A program made the position numbers and the translations under genes. Shown piece after piece: positions 28,505 through 36,487 of a stretch of DNA of 64,000 bases (position 1 is its first letter; each line of letters begins with the position of its first letter). The notes under the pieces were generated by a model. That model made no database searches and was not told the origin of the DNA. It was given only the letters and a program-made list of their open reading frames with translations. The DNA comes from JBGAJN01 sp044224905 (GTDB lineage: Bacteria; Verrucomicrobiota; Verrucomicrobiia; Limisphaerales; JBGAJN01): contig JBGAJN010000003.1 of assembly GCA_044224905.1 (NCBI GenBank), positions 620,001 through 684,000 on the forward strand, given 5' to 3'.

Positions 28505-28654
28505 CCCGCGAATTACGCGAAGAACGCAAATGCGAGCGTGGCGTTGAAGCCGCTTCCGGCGGCGAATGCCAAGCGAACATTGAAGCGGCGTAAACGCCGC
28601 GCTCCCATTCCGAGCGGCGGTCTTTGTTTCGCGTTCATTCGCGTCATTCGCGGG
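28505..28654. repeat. MITE-like element with terminal inverted repeats
   Basis: The left arm CCCGCGAATTACGCGAAGAACGC (28505-28527, 23 bases, written here for comparison only as GCGTTC-TTCGCGT-A when reversed) is the near-perfect reverse complement of the right arm at 28631-28654. They differ by one mismatch and one extra base. Between them lies a hairpin at 28585-28600 (GCGGCGT-AA-ACGCCGC). The whole is about 150 bases, holds no gene, and sits between two paralogous isomerase genes. The structure resembles a short non-autonomous inverted-repeat element. A similar 'GCGGCGTTTACGCCGC' phrase is, from memory, frequent in verrucomicrobial genomes. Confidence 0.6.
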
Positions 28655-28661
28655 CAACCTT

Positions 28662-29759
28662 CTACGCCTTCATCCCCAACCCCAGCGCGTCCTTGCAATA
28701 GCGGAGGCTGCGTTCGATCTGCTCGCGTTGGTATGCCTGCTCGGACTTCACTTTTTGATCGCCAACCGCAGCCTTGAAAGGCTCGATCGCGTGCCCCTTC
28801 TTCGCGAGCGCTTCCAACCGGGCGCGATCTGCGGCAGTTGATTTTGGGAACAAGTTCCAGAAGTCGGGTTTCTTGGTCGTAAACTCGCGCGCAAAGCCGG
28901 AGATGGTCTCGATGTGAACCGGAACGCCTGGGCAACGTTTCTCGAAAATGTCGAAATAGCGCTTTAAATCCACGCAACCATCACCCATGGCGGTCCACTG
29001 AACTTTCACGCCGTCGGGAGTTTCCCAGATCATGGAGTCGCGCAGACTGCTGGTGAGTACGTAGGGCGCAAGATTCTCCAGATTGGCGATCGGATCTTCC
29101 ATAGTCCACACCGCATTGCCGGAGTCGATATTGGCGCCGACGTAGTCCTTGCCCGCGATTTCGATGAGTTCCACAAGTTCAAGCGATTGCATGTCGCCCG
29201 CATGATTCTCCACGGCGATTCTGACACCGGAGTCAATCGCGAGGCCGCGCTGGGATTTCAAAACCTTCACCGTGTCGGCAATACGCGCTGCGATTCCGCC
29301 TTCCGTATTGCGGTCGTCTTGCCGCCCTAGAATAACGCGGAAGACCGGCGAACCGAGCGCTTTCGCCATGCGAATGCCCAGCGCGAGGTGTTCCTCTGCC
29401 GTGCCCCAATCTTTTTTGAAGGACTTCGACGTTGGACAAATGCTCCAGGAACCGAGTTGAATTTGAAGACCGTGACCCGCGGCGTATTTCCGATGCTCGC
29501 TGAGGGAGGAATCATCGTGGTGACCTTCGAACGGTCCGAAGTCGGTGATAAAAAGGGAATCTGTCTTGAGCTTCGCCGCGTAGTCGATGAGTTCTCGGGC
29601 GTTCCACTTGAAGGCACGCACAGCGAAGTTATCTAGGCCCAGCTTGATATTGCGTTTCCGAACCGCTGCACGGGCAGGAGTGGCTCCGAAAGCAAGCGAT
29701 GCGCTCGCCAGCGTGGCGACTTGCGCGAATGTCCGACGGGAAAGCAAAGTGTTGTTCAT
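28662..29759 (-). CDS. Exported TIM-barrel sugar phosphate isomerase/epimerase family protein
   Basis: 365 residues with a Tat-like signal (LLSRRTFAQVATLASASLAFGATPARA). The barrel has the same motifs as the 27516 gene: KLGLDNFAVRAFKW, IAVENHAGDMQSLELVELIEIAG, GANIDSGNAVWTMEDP, WTAMGDGCVDLKRYF and the C-terminal CKDALGLGMKA. The pair therefore comprises one exported and one cytoplasmic paralogue in tandem, separated by the 28505-28654 repeat element. It is divergent from the HAD cassette. Reaction unknown. Confidence 0.91.
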   Translation of the reverse strand: MNNTLLSRRTFAQVATLASASLAFGATPARAAVRKRNIKLGLDNFAVRAFKWNARELIDYAAKLKTDSLFITDFGPFEGHHDDSSLSEHRKYAAGHGLQIQLGSWSICPTSKSFKKDWGTAEEHLALGIRMAKALGSPVFRVILGRQDDRNTEGGIAARIADTVKVLKSQRGLAIDSGVRIAVENHAGDMQSLELVELIEIAGKDYVGANIDSGNAVWTMEDPIANLENLAPYVLTSSLRDSMIWETPDGVKVQWTAMGDGCVDLKRYFDIFEKRCPGVPVHIETISGFAREFTTKKPDFWNLFPKSTAADRARLEALAKKGHAIEPFKAAVGDQKVKSEQAYQREQIERSLRYCKDALGLGMKA

Positions 29760-29825
29760 CTTCCGGTAAGAGACGCTGGACGCTGTCGCACTTCAATCCG
29801 AAAAAACGATGGCACCGCCGGGCAA

Positions 29826-29854
29826 CAAGCGCGCATTGCGCCGGAGCGCGCTTG
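29826..29854 (+). repeat. Hairpin in the leader of the HAD-kinase cassette
   Basis: CAAGCGCGC (29826-29834) and GCGCGCTTG (29846-29854) form a perfect 9-bp stem with an 11-base loop. Flanking CCGG sequences extend the symmetry imperfectly. It lies 17 bases before the ATG of the HAD gene and in the divergent promoter region, so it may be an operator or an RNA structure affecting translation. Role inferred from position. Confidence 0.5.
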
Positions 29855-29871
29855 CCGGTAGAACTCTGTGA

Positions 29872-30708
29872 ATGATTGCTCTGCCAAAGTTCAGCGGGCC
29901 CGTCGAAATTCGCCCCACGTTCGGGCCACGTCATCAGATCACCCACGTCGTCTTCGATTTTGACGGGACGCTTTCGTGGCTGCGGCACGGCTGGCCGGAA
30001 ATCATGTGCCGGCTGTTTCGGGAAAATCTTCCCACCAAACCCGGCGAGAGCGAAGGGGCCATTCACGACTTGTTGGTCAATCTGATTCTAAGCCTCAACG
30101 GGAAGCCGACAATTTTCCAAACGATCCGCTTCGCCGAGTTGGTGAAAGAACGCGGCGGAAAATCGCTCGATCCCGAAGCGCTCCGGGCCGAATACCAGCG
30201 CCAACTCGACGAGGCGATCGCGCGACGCTCCGCACAAGTCCGCGCGGGCCAACTTGAAACGGATCACTACGTCGTGCACGGCGCGCGGCGGGTTTTGGAA
30301 CGCATCAAAGAGCTCGGGCTGACGCCGGTCATATTGAGCAGCACCGTCGAGGAGCGTGTGCGCGAGGAAGCCGTGATTCTGGAGATCGCTCACTATTTCG
30401 GCCCGCACATCTACGGCGGCACTGGTGATCCAACCAAGTTCTCCAAGATGGAAGTCTTCCGCCGCCTGCTGAGCACCGAAGGCATCACGGGCCAAGGCTT
30501 GCTTTCCTTTGGCGATGGTCCCGTCGAAATTAGCAACACCAAGGAACTCGGCGGGGTCGCGATCGCAGTGTGCAGCGATGAACATCACAACGGCTCAGGC
30601 TTGTGCGATCCGTTCAAGTTCCGTCAGTTACTCGATGCCGGCGCCGACGCCGCGATTCCCGATTACCGCGACGCGGTGGCAATCCTGAACTTTCTCCTCG
30701 GAAAATGA
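29872..30708 (+). CDS. HAD-superfamily phosphatase, first gene of a three-gene cassette
   Basis: 278 residues. The HAD motif I is FDFDGTLSW with nucleophile Asp29 and general acid Asp31. A large helical cap follows (about residues 40-130). Motif II is VILSSTVEERV, Lys is in the GGTGDPTKFSKMEVF segment, and motif IV is LLSFGDGPVEISNTKELGG. It is a phosphoglycolate-phosphatase-like phosphohydrolase of unassigned substrate. Its stop codon overlaps the next start (ATGA at 30705-30708), showing translational coupling with the uncharacterised gene and, through it, the PfkB kinase. Confidence 0.92.
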   Translation: MIALPKFSGPVEIRPTFGPRHQITHVVFDFDGTLSWLRHGWPEIMCRLFRENLPTKPGESEGAIHDLLVNLILSLNGKPTIFQTIRFAELVKERGGKSLDPEALRAEYQRQLDEAIARRSAQVRAGQLETDHYVVHGARRVLERIKELGLTPVILSSTVEERVREEAVILEIAHYFGPHIYGGTGDPTKFSKMEVFRRLLSTEGITGQGLLSFGDGPVEISNTKELGGVAIAVCSDEHHNGSGLCDPFKFRQLLDAGADAAIPDYRDAVAILNFLLGK

Positions 30709-31817
30709 AGGCTCGACCGCCGCTGGATCTCAGCAAACTCAAAGTCTTCCCGCTTGAGCAGCGCAAGAGCCTCACGCGCGTGCAAGATATTTTGATTTCG
30801 CCTGACACGATGCCGGCGCCCTGCCCGCCCGCCGTGGCTGAGCACGTCGCCGCTTGCGCCAAAACCATCCTCGCCGCCAAGGCGCGCGAAGCGAGCGTGA
30901 TGCTGATTTACGGAGCGCACCTGCTCCGCAATGGCGCGGCGCAAATTCTCGAACGCATGATGGCGCGCGGCTGGATTACCCACCTCGCTACGAACGGCGC
31001 CGGAACGATTCACGATTGGGAATACGCATGGTTCGGTGCGTCCACGGAGAGCGTCGAAATGAATGTTGCCGAAGGAAAGTTCGGCACCTGGGACGAAACC
31101 GCACGAAACATCCACTTCGCTCTCCTCGCCGGCGGCATCAACGGCGAAGGCTACGGGCGCGCGCTCGGCCGCTACATCATCGAAGACGGTGTCACGTTTC
31201 CGCCAGCCGCTGAGCTGGAAAACTCGCTGCGGATCGAACCCGCGCATCCACTTTCACCGGCTCGCGCCGATCTGCTCGTGGCGATGAAGCAACACGGGAT
31301 CACTTCCGGCCGGATTCACGTCGAGCACCGCTGGAAAAACGCATCAATTCTGGCGCAGGCCTTCAAGCACGGCGTGCCGCTCACCGTTCATCCCGGCATC
31401 GGCTACGACATCATTTCCAATCACCCGATGTTCAACGGCGCAGCGATCGGTCGCGCTGCGGAGCGGGACTTCAAACAATTTGGCGGTTCCGTGGAAGGAC
31501 TCGACGGCGGTGTCGCGCTCTCGATCGGTTCGGCGATCATGGGACCGCAAGTCTTCGAGAAATCGTTGAGTTGCGTGAACAATCTCCGGCTCCAAAACAG
31601 TCGCCCCATTGTCAGTAACCACAGCATCTACGTCGTGGACCTGCAAGACGGCGGTGGCTGGGATTGGACGCAAGGCGAGCCGAAGAAGAAGAATCCCGCG
31701 TACTATCTGCGCTTCTGCAAAAGCTACTCTCGCATGGGCGGCGCGATGCACTACGTGCAATGTGACAATGCTACGTTCGTCCACAACCTCTATCACCAAC
31801 TAGTGCGCCTCGGCTGA
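30705..31817 (+). CDS. Uncharacterised conserved enzyme, middle gene of the HAD-PfkB cassette
   Basis: 370 residues, soluble, no signal peptide. I cannot name the family with confidence. Well-formed stretches that look catalytic or cofactor-binding are LIYGAHLLRNGAAQILERMM, ITHLATNGAGTIHDWE, GITSGRIHVEHRWKNAS, VHPGIGYDIISNHPMFNGAAIG and SRMGGAMHYVQCDN. The His-rich, Gly-rich loops and alternating helix/strand pattern suggest a Rossmann-like fold with some resemblance to deoxyhypusine-synthase-like proteins, but the DHS catalytic lysine region was not seen. The start ATG overlaps the HAD stop, and the next gene begins 2 bases after its own stop. It is most likely an enzyme acting between the phosphatase and the kinase. 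Confidence 0.85.
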   Translation: MKARPPLDLSKLKVFPLEQRKSLTRVQDILISPDTMPAPCPPAVAEHVAACAKTILAAKAREASVMLIYGAHLLRNGAAQILERMMARGWITHLATNGAGTIHDWEYAWFGASTESVEMNVAEGKFGTWDETARNIHFALLAGGINGEGYGRALGRYIIEDGVTFPPAAELENSLRIEPAHPLSPARADLLVAMKQHGITSGRIHVEHRWKNASILAQAFKHGVPLTVHPGIGYDIISNHPMFNGAAIGRAAERDFKQFGGSVEGLDGGVALSIGSAIMGPQVFEKSLSCVNNLRLQNSRPIVSNHSIYVVDLQDGGGWDWTQGEPKKKNPAYYLRFCKSYSRMGGAMHYVQCDNATFVHNLYHQLVRLG

Positions 31818-31819
31818 AC

Positions 31820-32842
31820 ATGACTAACGACCGCTTTCAATCGATTGCCACCGGATACGCCAGACTTCGCATCGCCGTGATCGGCGATTTCTGCCTCGAT
31901 CGCTATCTCGAAATCGATCCCGCGCGCGCGGAGACATCCATTGAGACAGGGTTGCCCGTGCACAATGTCGTGAATGTTCGCGCCCAACCTGGCGCCGCGG
32001 GCACGGTGTTGAACAATCTGGTCGCGCTTGGCGTTGGCGAAATTTTTCCCGTGGGCTTCTGCGGCGAGGACGGCGAGGGCTACGAACTGCGTCGCTCACT
32101 GGCCGCGTTGCGGGGCGTCAACCTCGCTCATTTTCACACGACGGCCCTGCGGCGCACGTTCACCTATTGCAAACCACTGATCACTGAACGCGGTCAGCCG
32201 CCACGTGAGCTCAGCCGGCTCGACAGCAAGAATTGGACGCCAACTCCCGAAGCGGTCGTGGCGGCTATTTCCAAATCCATCGACGCGCTATCCGCGAATG
32301 TGGATGCGATAGTGGTCATGGATCAGGTGGACGAAGCGGAGACGGGCGTAGTGACGACGGCGGTTCTTCCGCTGCTGGCGAAATTCAAAAAGGGTGCGCG
32401 AAGCATTCCAGTCGTGGCGGATTGCCGCCGCGGATTGCGGGGCTATCCGCCGGTGATTTTCAAAATGAATGCCGCGGAACTCGCCGCCTTGATGGAACTA
32501 AAACGCAACCTTTCCGTCGATGAAGTCCGCGACGCGGCCATGGAACTTGCCGACCGCAATCAGTCCGAAGTTTTCGTCACGATGGCCGAGCGAGGCCTTG
32601 TGGGCGCGCGGCCCGGCGGAATCGTGGAACACGTTCCCACGCTACCCCTGCGCGGGCCCATCGACGTCGTGGGCGCCGGTGATTCCGTGACCGCCAACTT
32701 GTCCACCGCACTCGCGGCAGGCGCGTCGTTGCGTGAAGCTTTGCAAATCGCCGCGGTCGCCTCGTCGATCGTAATTCACGAACTCGGCACGACGGGGACG
32801 GCGTCGCCAGCGCAAATCGCGGCGTTGCTGCCGAGAGGTTGA
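31820..32842 (+). CDS. PfkB-family sugar kinase, RfaE/HldE-kinase-like
   Basis: 340 residues. The ribokinase/PfkB fold is shown by the RfaE-like start IAVIGDFCLDRYLEID and by the substrate loop VRAQPGAAGTVLNNLVALGVG. The C-terminal PfkB signature is DVVGAGDSVTANLSTALAAGA with catalytic base Asp288. The kinase resembles the heptose-7-phosphate kinase domain of HldE, but it lacks the nucleotidyltransferase half. The usual GGAAN loop is altered to GAAGTVLNN, which may indicate a different sugar. It begins 2 bases after the preceding stop, so the three genes form a single translational unit. Convergent with mscS. Confidence 0.92.
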   Translation: MTNDRFQSIATGYARLRIAVIGDFCLDRYLEIDPARAETSIETGLPVHNVVNVRAQPGAAGTVLNNLVALGVGEIFPVGFCGEDGEGYELRRSLAALRGVNLAHFHTTALRRTFTYCKPLITERGQPPRELSRLDSKNWTPTPEAVVAAISKSIDALSANVDAIVVMDQVDEAETGVVTTAVLPLLAKFKKGARSIPVVADCRRGLRGYPPVIFKMNAAELAALMELKRNLSVDEVRDAAMELADRNQSEVFVTMAERGLVGARPGGIVEHVPTLPLRGPIDVVGAGDSVTANLSTALAAGASLREALQIAAVASSIVIHELGTTGTASPAQIAALLPRG

Positions 32843-32850
32843 TCGCTCGG

Positions 32851-33696
32851 CTACGCCGCCGAGTTGTTCAGCAGACGGACTTCGCGCTGCGGGAAGGGAA
32901 TCTCGATGCTGTTCTCGCGGAAGCGTTCGACGATCGCTTTGTTGAGTTCGGCTCCGGCAGGACCGAAGTCCGCCACCTTCACCCAAGGCCCCACGGCTAA
33001 AACGATCGATGAATCGGCCAACGTGCTGACGCCGACGCCAGCAGCTGGATCCTTCAAGACGCGCGGATTCTGCGCGAGAACCTCCTTCACCAAGGCGATC
33101 GCGCGATTGAGATCCGTGCCATAGCCCACCCCGACGCTGAGGCTGAGCTGGCGGATCTTCCCGTAGTTGTGGAGCACTTCGCCGACGATCTTGCGGTTGG
33201 GGACCACCACAATGGATTTGTCCGCGTGGCTGAGTTTGGTTGAGAAAATATCGATCGTTTCGACCTGTCCATCCACACCGATGATCGCGATGTATTCGCC
33301 GACGCGAAACGGCTTGGTGAAGATGATCGTCAATCCAGCGACCACGTTGCTGAGCACGCCTTGCATCGCCAACCCAACGCCGACGCCGGCCACGCCAAGT
33401 CCCGCGATCAAGGGCAGCAATTCGACGCCGAGGTTCTGGAGCGCCATGATGACGAACAGCGAGAGCACCAGCATGCGAAGAATGCGCACGAGTAGCAAAC
33501 GTACCGGCGGTTCCAGCTCACGTTTATCGAGCCACCTTTGTGCGACGTTGCCAATCGAGCGCGCGACCAGGAAGCCGAGCACGAGAATAATCATCGCGAC
33601 GAGTGCCTTGGGGCCGTAGCGAATGCTCAGGTCGATGATGGTGGATTTGGCCTGTGCCAACGAATCGAGCGTCTGGTTCTCCATTACTTTCTGCAT
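32851..33696 (-). CDS. mscS: Small-conductance mechanosensitive channel MscS
   Basis: 281 residues, standard MscS size. Three N-terminal membrane helices are visible. The pore helix carries the Gly/Ala-rich pattern GLGVAGVGVGLAMQGVLSNVVAGL. It is followed by the beta domain with FRVGEYIAIIGVDGQVETI and VVVPNRKIVGEVLHNY. The channel opens on membrane tension and releases solutes after hypo-osmotic shock. It lies 9 bases after apbE on the same strand and may share its transcript. Together with the riboswitch-controlled kup and the 50154 channel it adds to an osmotic/ion theme. Confidence 0.95.
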   Translation of the reverse strand: MQKVMENQTLDSLAQAKSTIIDLSIRYGPKALVAMIILVLGFLVARSIGNVAQRWLDKRELEPPVRLLLVRILRMLVLSLFVIMALQNLGVELLPLIAGLGVAGVGVGLAMQGVLSNVVAGLTIIFTKPFRVGEYIAIIGVDGQVETIDIFSTKLSHADKSIVVVPNRKIVGEVLHNYGKIRQLSLSVGVGYGTDLNRAIALVKEVLAQNPRVLKDPAAGVGVSTLADSSIVLAVGPWVKVADFGPAGAELNKAIVERFRENSIEIPFPQREVRLLNNSAA

Positions 33697-33705
33697 AGCG
33701 TTCGT

Positions 33706-34872
33706 TCAGTTTTTCAATTCAGGTTTCAAAGGAGCGCTGTCCTGCGCACGAGTTGGAATCTTAGAAAACCGTTTCGACTGAACAAGGTTCTTTTGACCAT
33801 GGCTGTCGATCGTGACTGCCAACGCCGCCACGTTCGGCTCGCGTTCCAATATTTCCATTCCGCGTTCGGCCCCCAGGACACTGAGAACCTTTGCCAAACC
33901 GTCGCTGGTCGTCGCATTCGGTGCGATCACCGTGGCGCCAATGCGTTCCGTGAGGCCGTAACCGGTTTTCGGATTCACGATATGCGAGTAACGCTTGCCG
34001 TCGATCTCAACGAATTGCTCCGTGTCACCCGAAGTGGAGATGCCGACGTTTTTCAAAATGACGATCCCGGTGTAGCGATCGCGATTGGCATCGATGGAAG
34101 AAATCGCGATGGACCAACCGGCCTTGCCCGGCGGCGGATCGCCAATCGCGAGATCACCGCTCGCCGCGACCATCGCGCGAGTGACACCAAACCCGCGCAA
34201 CACGGAGAGCGCACGGTCGGCCGCGTAGCCCTTTCCAATGCCGCCCAAGTCGAGTCGCATGCCCGGAACGGTCAGCGTCGCGGTGCGGGCGCGGTAATCG
34301 AGCCGAAGTTTTTGCCACCCCACCGCACGAGAAACTTTGGCCAATTCATCGGCCGACGGAAGAGTTCGCTCTTTGCGTGACTTGCGCCACAACTGCACTT
34401 GCGGACCGACCGTAACATCGAACGCACCGTCGCTGAGCCGCGCGATCCGTTGGGCGTGTTCAAGAGCATTGAAAAGGTCTTCGCTGATCTTCACCGCCTC
34501 GCCGACGGGACGCTGCGAAAGCTGCATCAACTCACTCCGCTGATCATAATCAGTCATCATGCGGTTGAGTTGCTCGATACGACGGAACGCGGCTTCCGCG
34601 GAGCGGGTCGCTATCAAGCTGTCGGACGCGAAGAGCGTGATCTTGAACAGCGTGCCCATGTGCGGCTCGAGGAATTCGTAGCGACGCAGTGCGGCATCCG
34701 AGTCCGTCGTCCGGCAGCCGGTGAAAATCAGCGAAAGCAATGCCAGAAAGATCGCCAAGGCAAACAACCTCCGCTCGCCGGCGTAGTTTTCGATCGCGTT
34801 CTCCTCGCCCCTGCTCTGCGGCTGCGTGTGAAGGTGAACGTCGGGAACTTGAGAGCGATTGGTCACAGTCAT
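33706..34872 (-). CDS. apbE: FAD:protein FMN transferase ApbE, lipoprotein
   Basis: 388 residues. A hydrophobic helix ends in the lipobox LIFTGCRTT, so the enzyme is probably anchored on the periplasmic face. The n-region before it is unusually long (about 35 residues), so the true start may lie downstream at a non-ATG codon. Family motifs are HMGTLFKITLF, LSDGAFDVTVGPQVQLW, LDLGGIGKGYAADRAL, VAASGDLAIG and SHIVNPKTGYGL. ApbE transfers FMN from FAD to a threonine of flavoproteins such as Nqr/Rnf subunits. None of these targets is in the window. Confidence 0.94.
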   Translation of the reverse strand: MTVTNRSQVPDVHLHTQPQSRGEENAIENYAGERRLFALAIFLALLSLIFTGCRTTDSDAALRRYEFLEPHMGTLFKITLFASDSLIATRSAEAAFRRIEQLNRMMTDYDQRSELMQLSQRPVGEAVKISEDLFNALEHAQRIARLSDGAFDVTVGPQVQLWRKSRKERTLPSADELAKVSRAVGWQKLRLDYRARTATLTVPGMRLDLGGIGKGYAADRALSVLRGFGVTRAMVAASGDLAIGDPPPGKAGWSIAISSIDANRDRYTGIVILKNVGISTSGDTEQFVEIDGKRYSHIVNPKTGYGLTERIGATVIAPNATTSDGLAKVLSVLGAERGMEILEREPNVAALAVTIDSHGQKNLVQSKRFSKIPTRAQDSAPLKPELKN

Positions 34873-34888
34873 TTCTGGGGCAATTAAA

Positions 34889-34916
34889 AACCCGCACCTC
34901 CGATGAGGTGCGGGTT
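34889..34916 (-). terminator. Intrinsic terminator
   Basis: AACCCGCACCTC and GAGGTGCGGGTT form a perfect 12-bp stem with the loop CGAT. Read on the minus strand it is followed by TTTTTAATT, so it ends the transcript of the Gfo/Idh/MocA gene 27 bases after its stop. It separates that unit from apbE, which starts at 34872. Confidence 0.93.
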
Positions 34917-34943
34917 TGAGTTTCGTGTCAATTCTCCGATCGA

Positions 34944-36389
34944 TCAGAACGCCACGGTCTTGCCGGGGATCGCATACGGATAACGGCCATCGGGGCCGGG
35001 GAGAACCTTCGGAAGGGCATCGAACGCGAGTTTCTCGGGCATGAGGTCAACCTTCGAGTTGAGCGCGTCTTCCCAAGTGAGGGCTTTGCCGGAATAGGTC
35101 GCCATGCGGCCCATGATCGCGGTGAGCGTGCTAAGGGCGCCGCGTTCGGCTTCGTTGTAATCGAGATTCCTGCGAATCGCTTCCATCAACGGGAAGTGTT
35201 CGATTTGGTGTCCGTCATTCGAGGAATTGGAGCGATAAGCTTGAACCAATTCGCTTTCGGGCACAGCCGGAGCCTTCTTGCCCTTCTTGCTGGAACCCTT
35301 CGATTCGGCGTCGGGCGTCTTGTAACGCCAGATCATGTCGCCACCGTGCGCCTGCAGCGCGAACGTGCGTGAATCCCACTTGCCCTTCGTGCCGACGATG
35401 CTTTCGGAAACATCGCTGACGCAGCCGGGAATCTGACGGCATTGGCTGAAGCAGCGGGAACCATCGGCATACTCGAATTCCACCGCGTGGTGGTCGAAGA
35501 TTTCGCCGTGATCGGGTTCAGTCAGATAAGCGCGACCGCCCATGCCGTGAGCCTTCACCGGATAGCCATTCTTGATCCAGTTGATGACGTCAAGATTGTG
35601 GATGTGCTGTTCGCAAATATGGTCGCCGCAAATCCAAGTAAAGTTGTACCAGTTGCGGAGCTGGTATTCCATTTCCGTAGGCGGACGACCGAGCTTCTTT
35701 TCCAGATCGGAGCGGCGCATCTTCGGACCGACGGGGCCGCCGTTCCAATAGCAACGCATCGAGAGGATGTCGCCGATCTCGCCGCCGTGAATGCGCTTCA
35801 TCGATTCGAGATAGTTCGGCTGGTGGCGGCGTTGCAACCCGACGCCCACCTTCAGATTCTTTTGCTTCGCGATCTTAGCCGCCTCGAGAATTTTGCGGAC
35901 GCCCGGGCCGTCGACGGCAACCGGCTTTTCCATGAACACGTGCTTACCCTGGCGCACGGCTTCCTCGAAAATCATCGGGCGGAATCCGGGAGGCGTCGCG
36001 GTGATGACCACGTCGCACAGCTTGATGGCTTCCTTGTAGGCGTCGAGGCCGACAAACTTGTTGGCTTCGGAAACGTCAACACGGTCACCGTGTTTGTTCT
36101 TGAGAATGTTATAGCTCTGATCGAGTCGATCGCGATGCGCGTCAGCCATCGCCACGAGTTTGAGTTCGCCCAGACCGTGAGTGTTGAGGTTGTGATCAGC
36201 GGCGCCCGTGCCACGGCCACCGCAGCCAATGAGGGCGAGCTTGAGCGAGTCACTGCCCGCGGCGTGAGCGAAACGTTGAATCGGCAAGGCGCTGAGCAGC
36301 GCGCCACCGGCAATGGCGGTCGAGGTCTGCTGCAGGAAACTGCGCCGACCCATGACGGACGACGAACCAGGATTGGGGTTGTTGTTCAT
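34944..36389 (-). CDS. Tat-exported Gfo/Idh/MocA oxidoreductase
   Basis: 481 residues. The N-terminus has a Tat motif GRRSFLQQTSTAIAGGALL and a cleavage site near FAHAAG. The NAD(P) fold is marked by LALIGCGGRGTGAADHNL and the family motif EKPVAVDGPGVRKILEA. The C-terminal domain includes NWYNFTWICGDHICEQHIHNLDVINW, characteristic of the PVC-type exported members. The frame remains open upstream to 36635, but MNNNPNPGSSSVMGRRS at 36389 is the sensible start. It follows the cytochrome-SUMF1 gene (97-base gap) and ends at a strong terminator. Substrate unknown, likely a sugar with tightly bound cofactor. Confidence 0.94.
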   Translation of the reverse strand: MNNNPNPGSSSVMGRRSFLQQTSTAIAGGALLSALPIQRFAHAAGSDSLKLALIGCGGRGTGAADHNLNTHGLGELKLVAMADAHRDRLDQSYNILKNKHGDRVDVSEANKFVGLDAYKEAIKLCDVVITATPPGFRPMIFEEAVRQGKHVFMEKPVAVDGPGVRKILEAAKIAKQKNLKVGVGLQRRHQPNYLESMKRIHGGEIGDILSMRCYWNGGPVGPKMRRSDLEKKLGRPPTEMEYQLRNWYNFTWICGDHICEQHIHNLDVINWIKNGYPVKAHGMGGRAYLTEPDHGEIFDHHAVEFEYADGSRCFSQCRQIPGCVSDVSESIVGTKGKWDSRTFALQAHGGDMIWRYKTPDAESKGSSKKGKKAPAVPESELVQAYRSNSSNDGHQIEHFPLMEAIRRNLDYNEAERGALSTLTAIMGRMATYSGKALTWEDALNSKVDLMPEKLAFDALPKVLPGPDGRYPYAIPGKTVAF

Positions 36390-36487
36390 TTTTGCTTCTC
36401 GGTTGTGTTGTTGCGGCGGGTGAATTGAAACGTTCAGATGCGCGCGCCGCAGCGGATATTCATTCAGGACTTTGGGACGCCGCGAAT

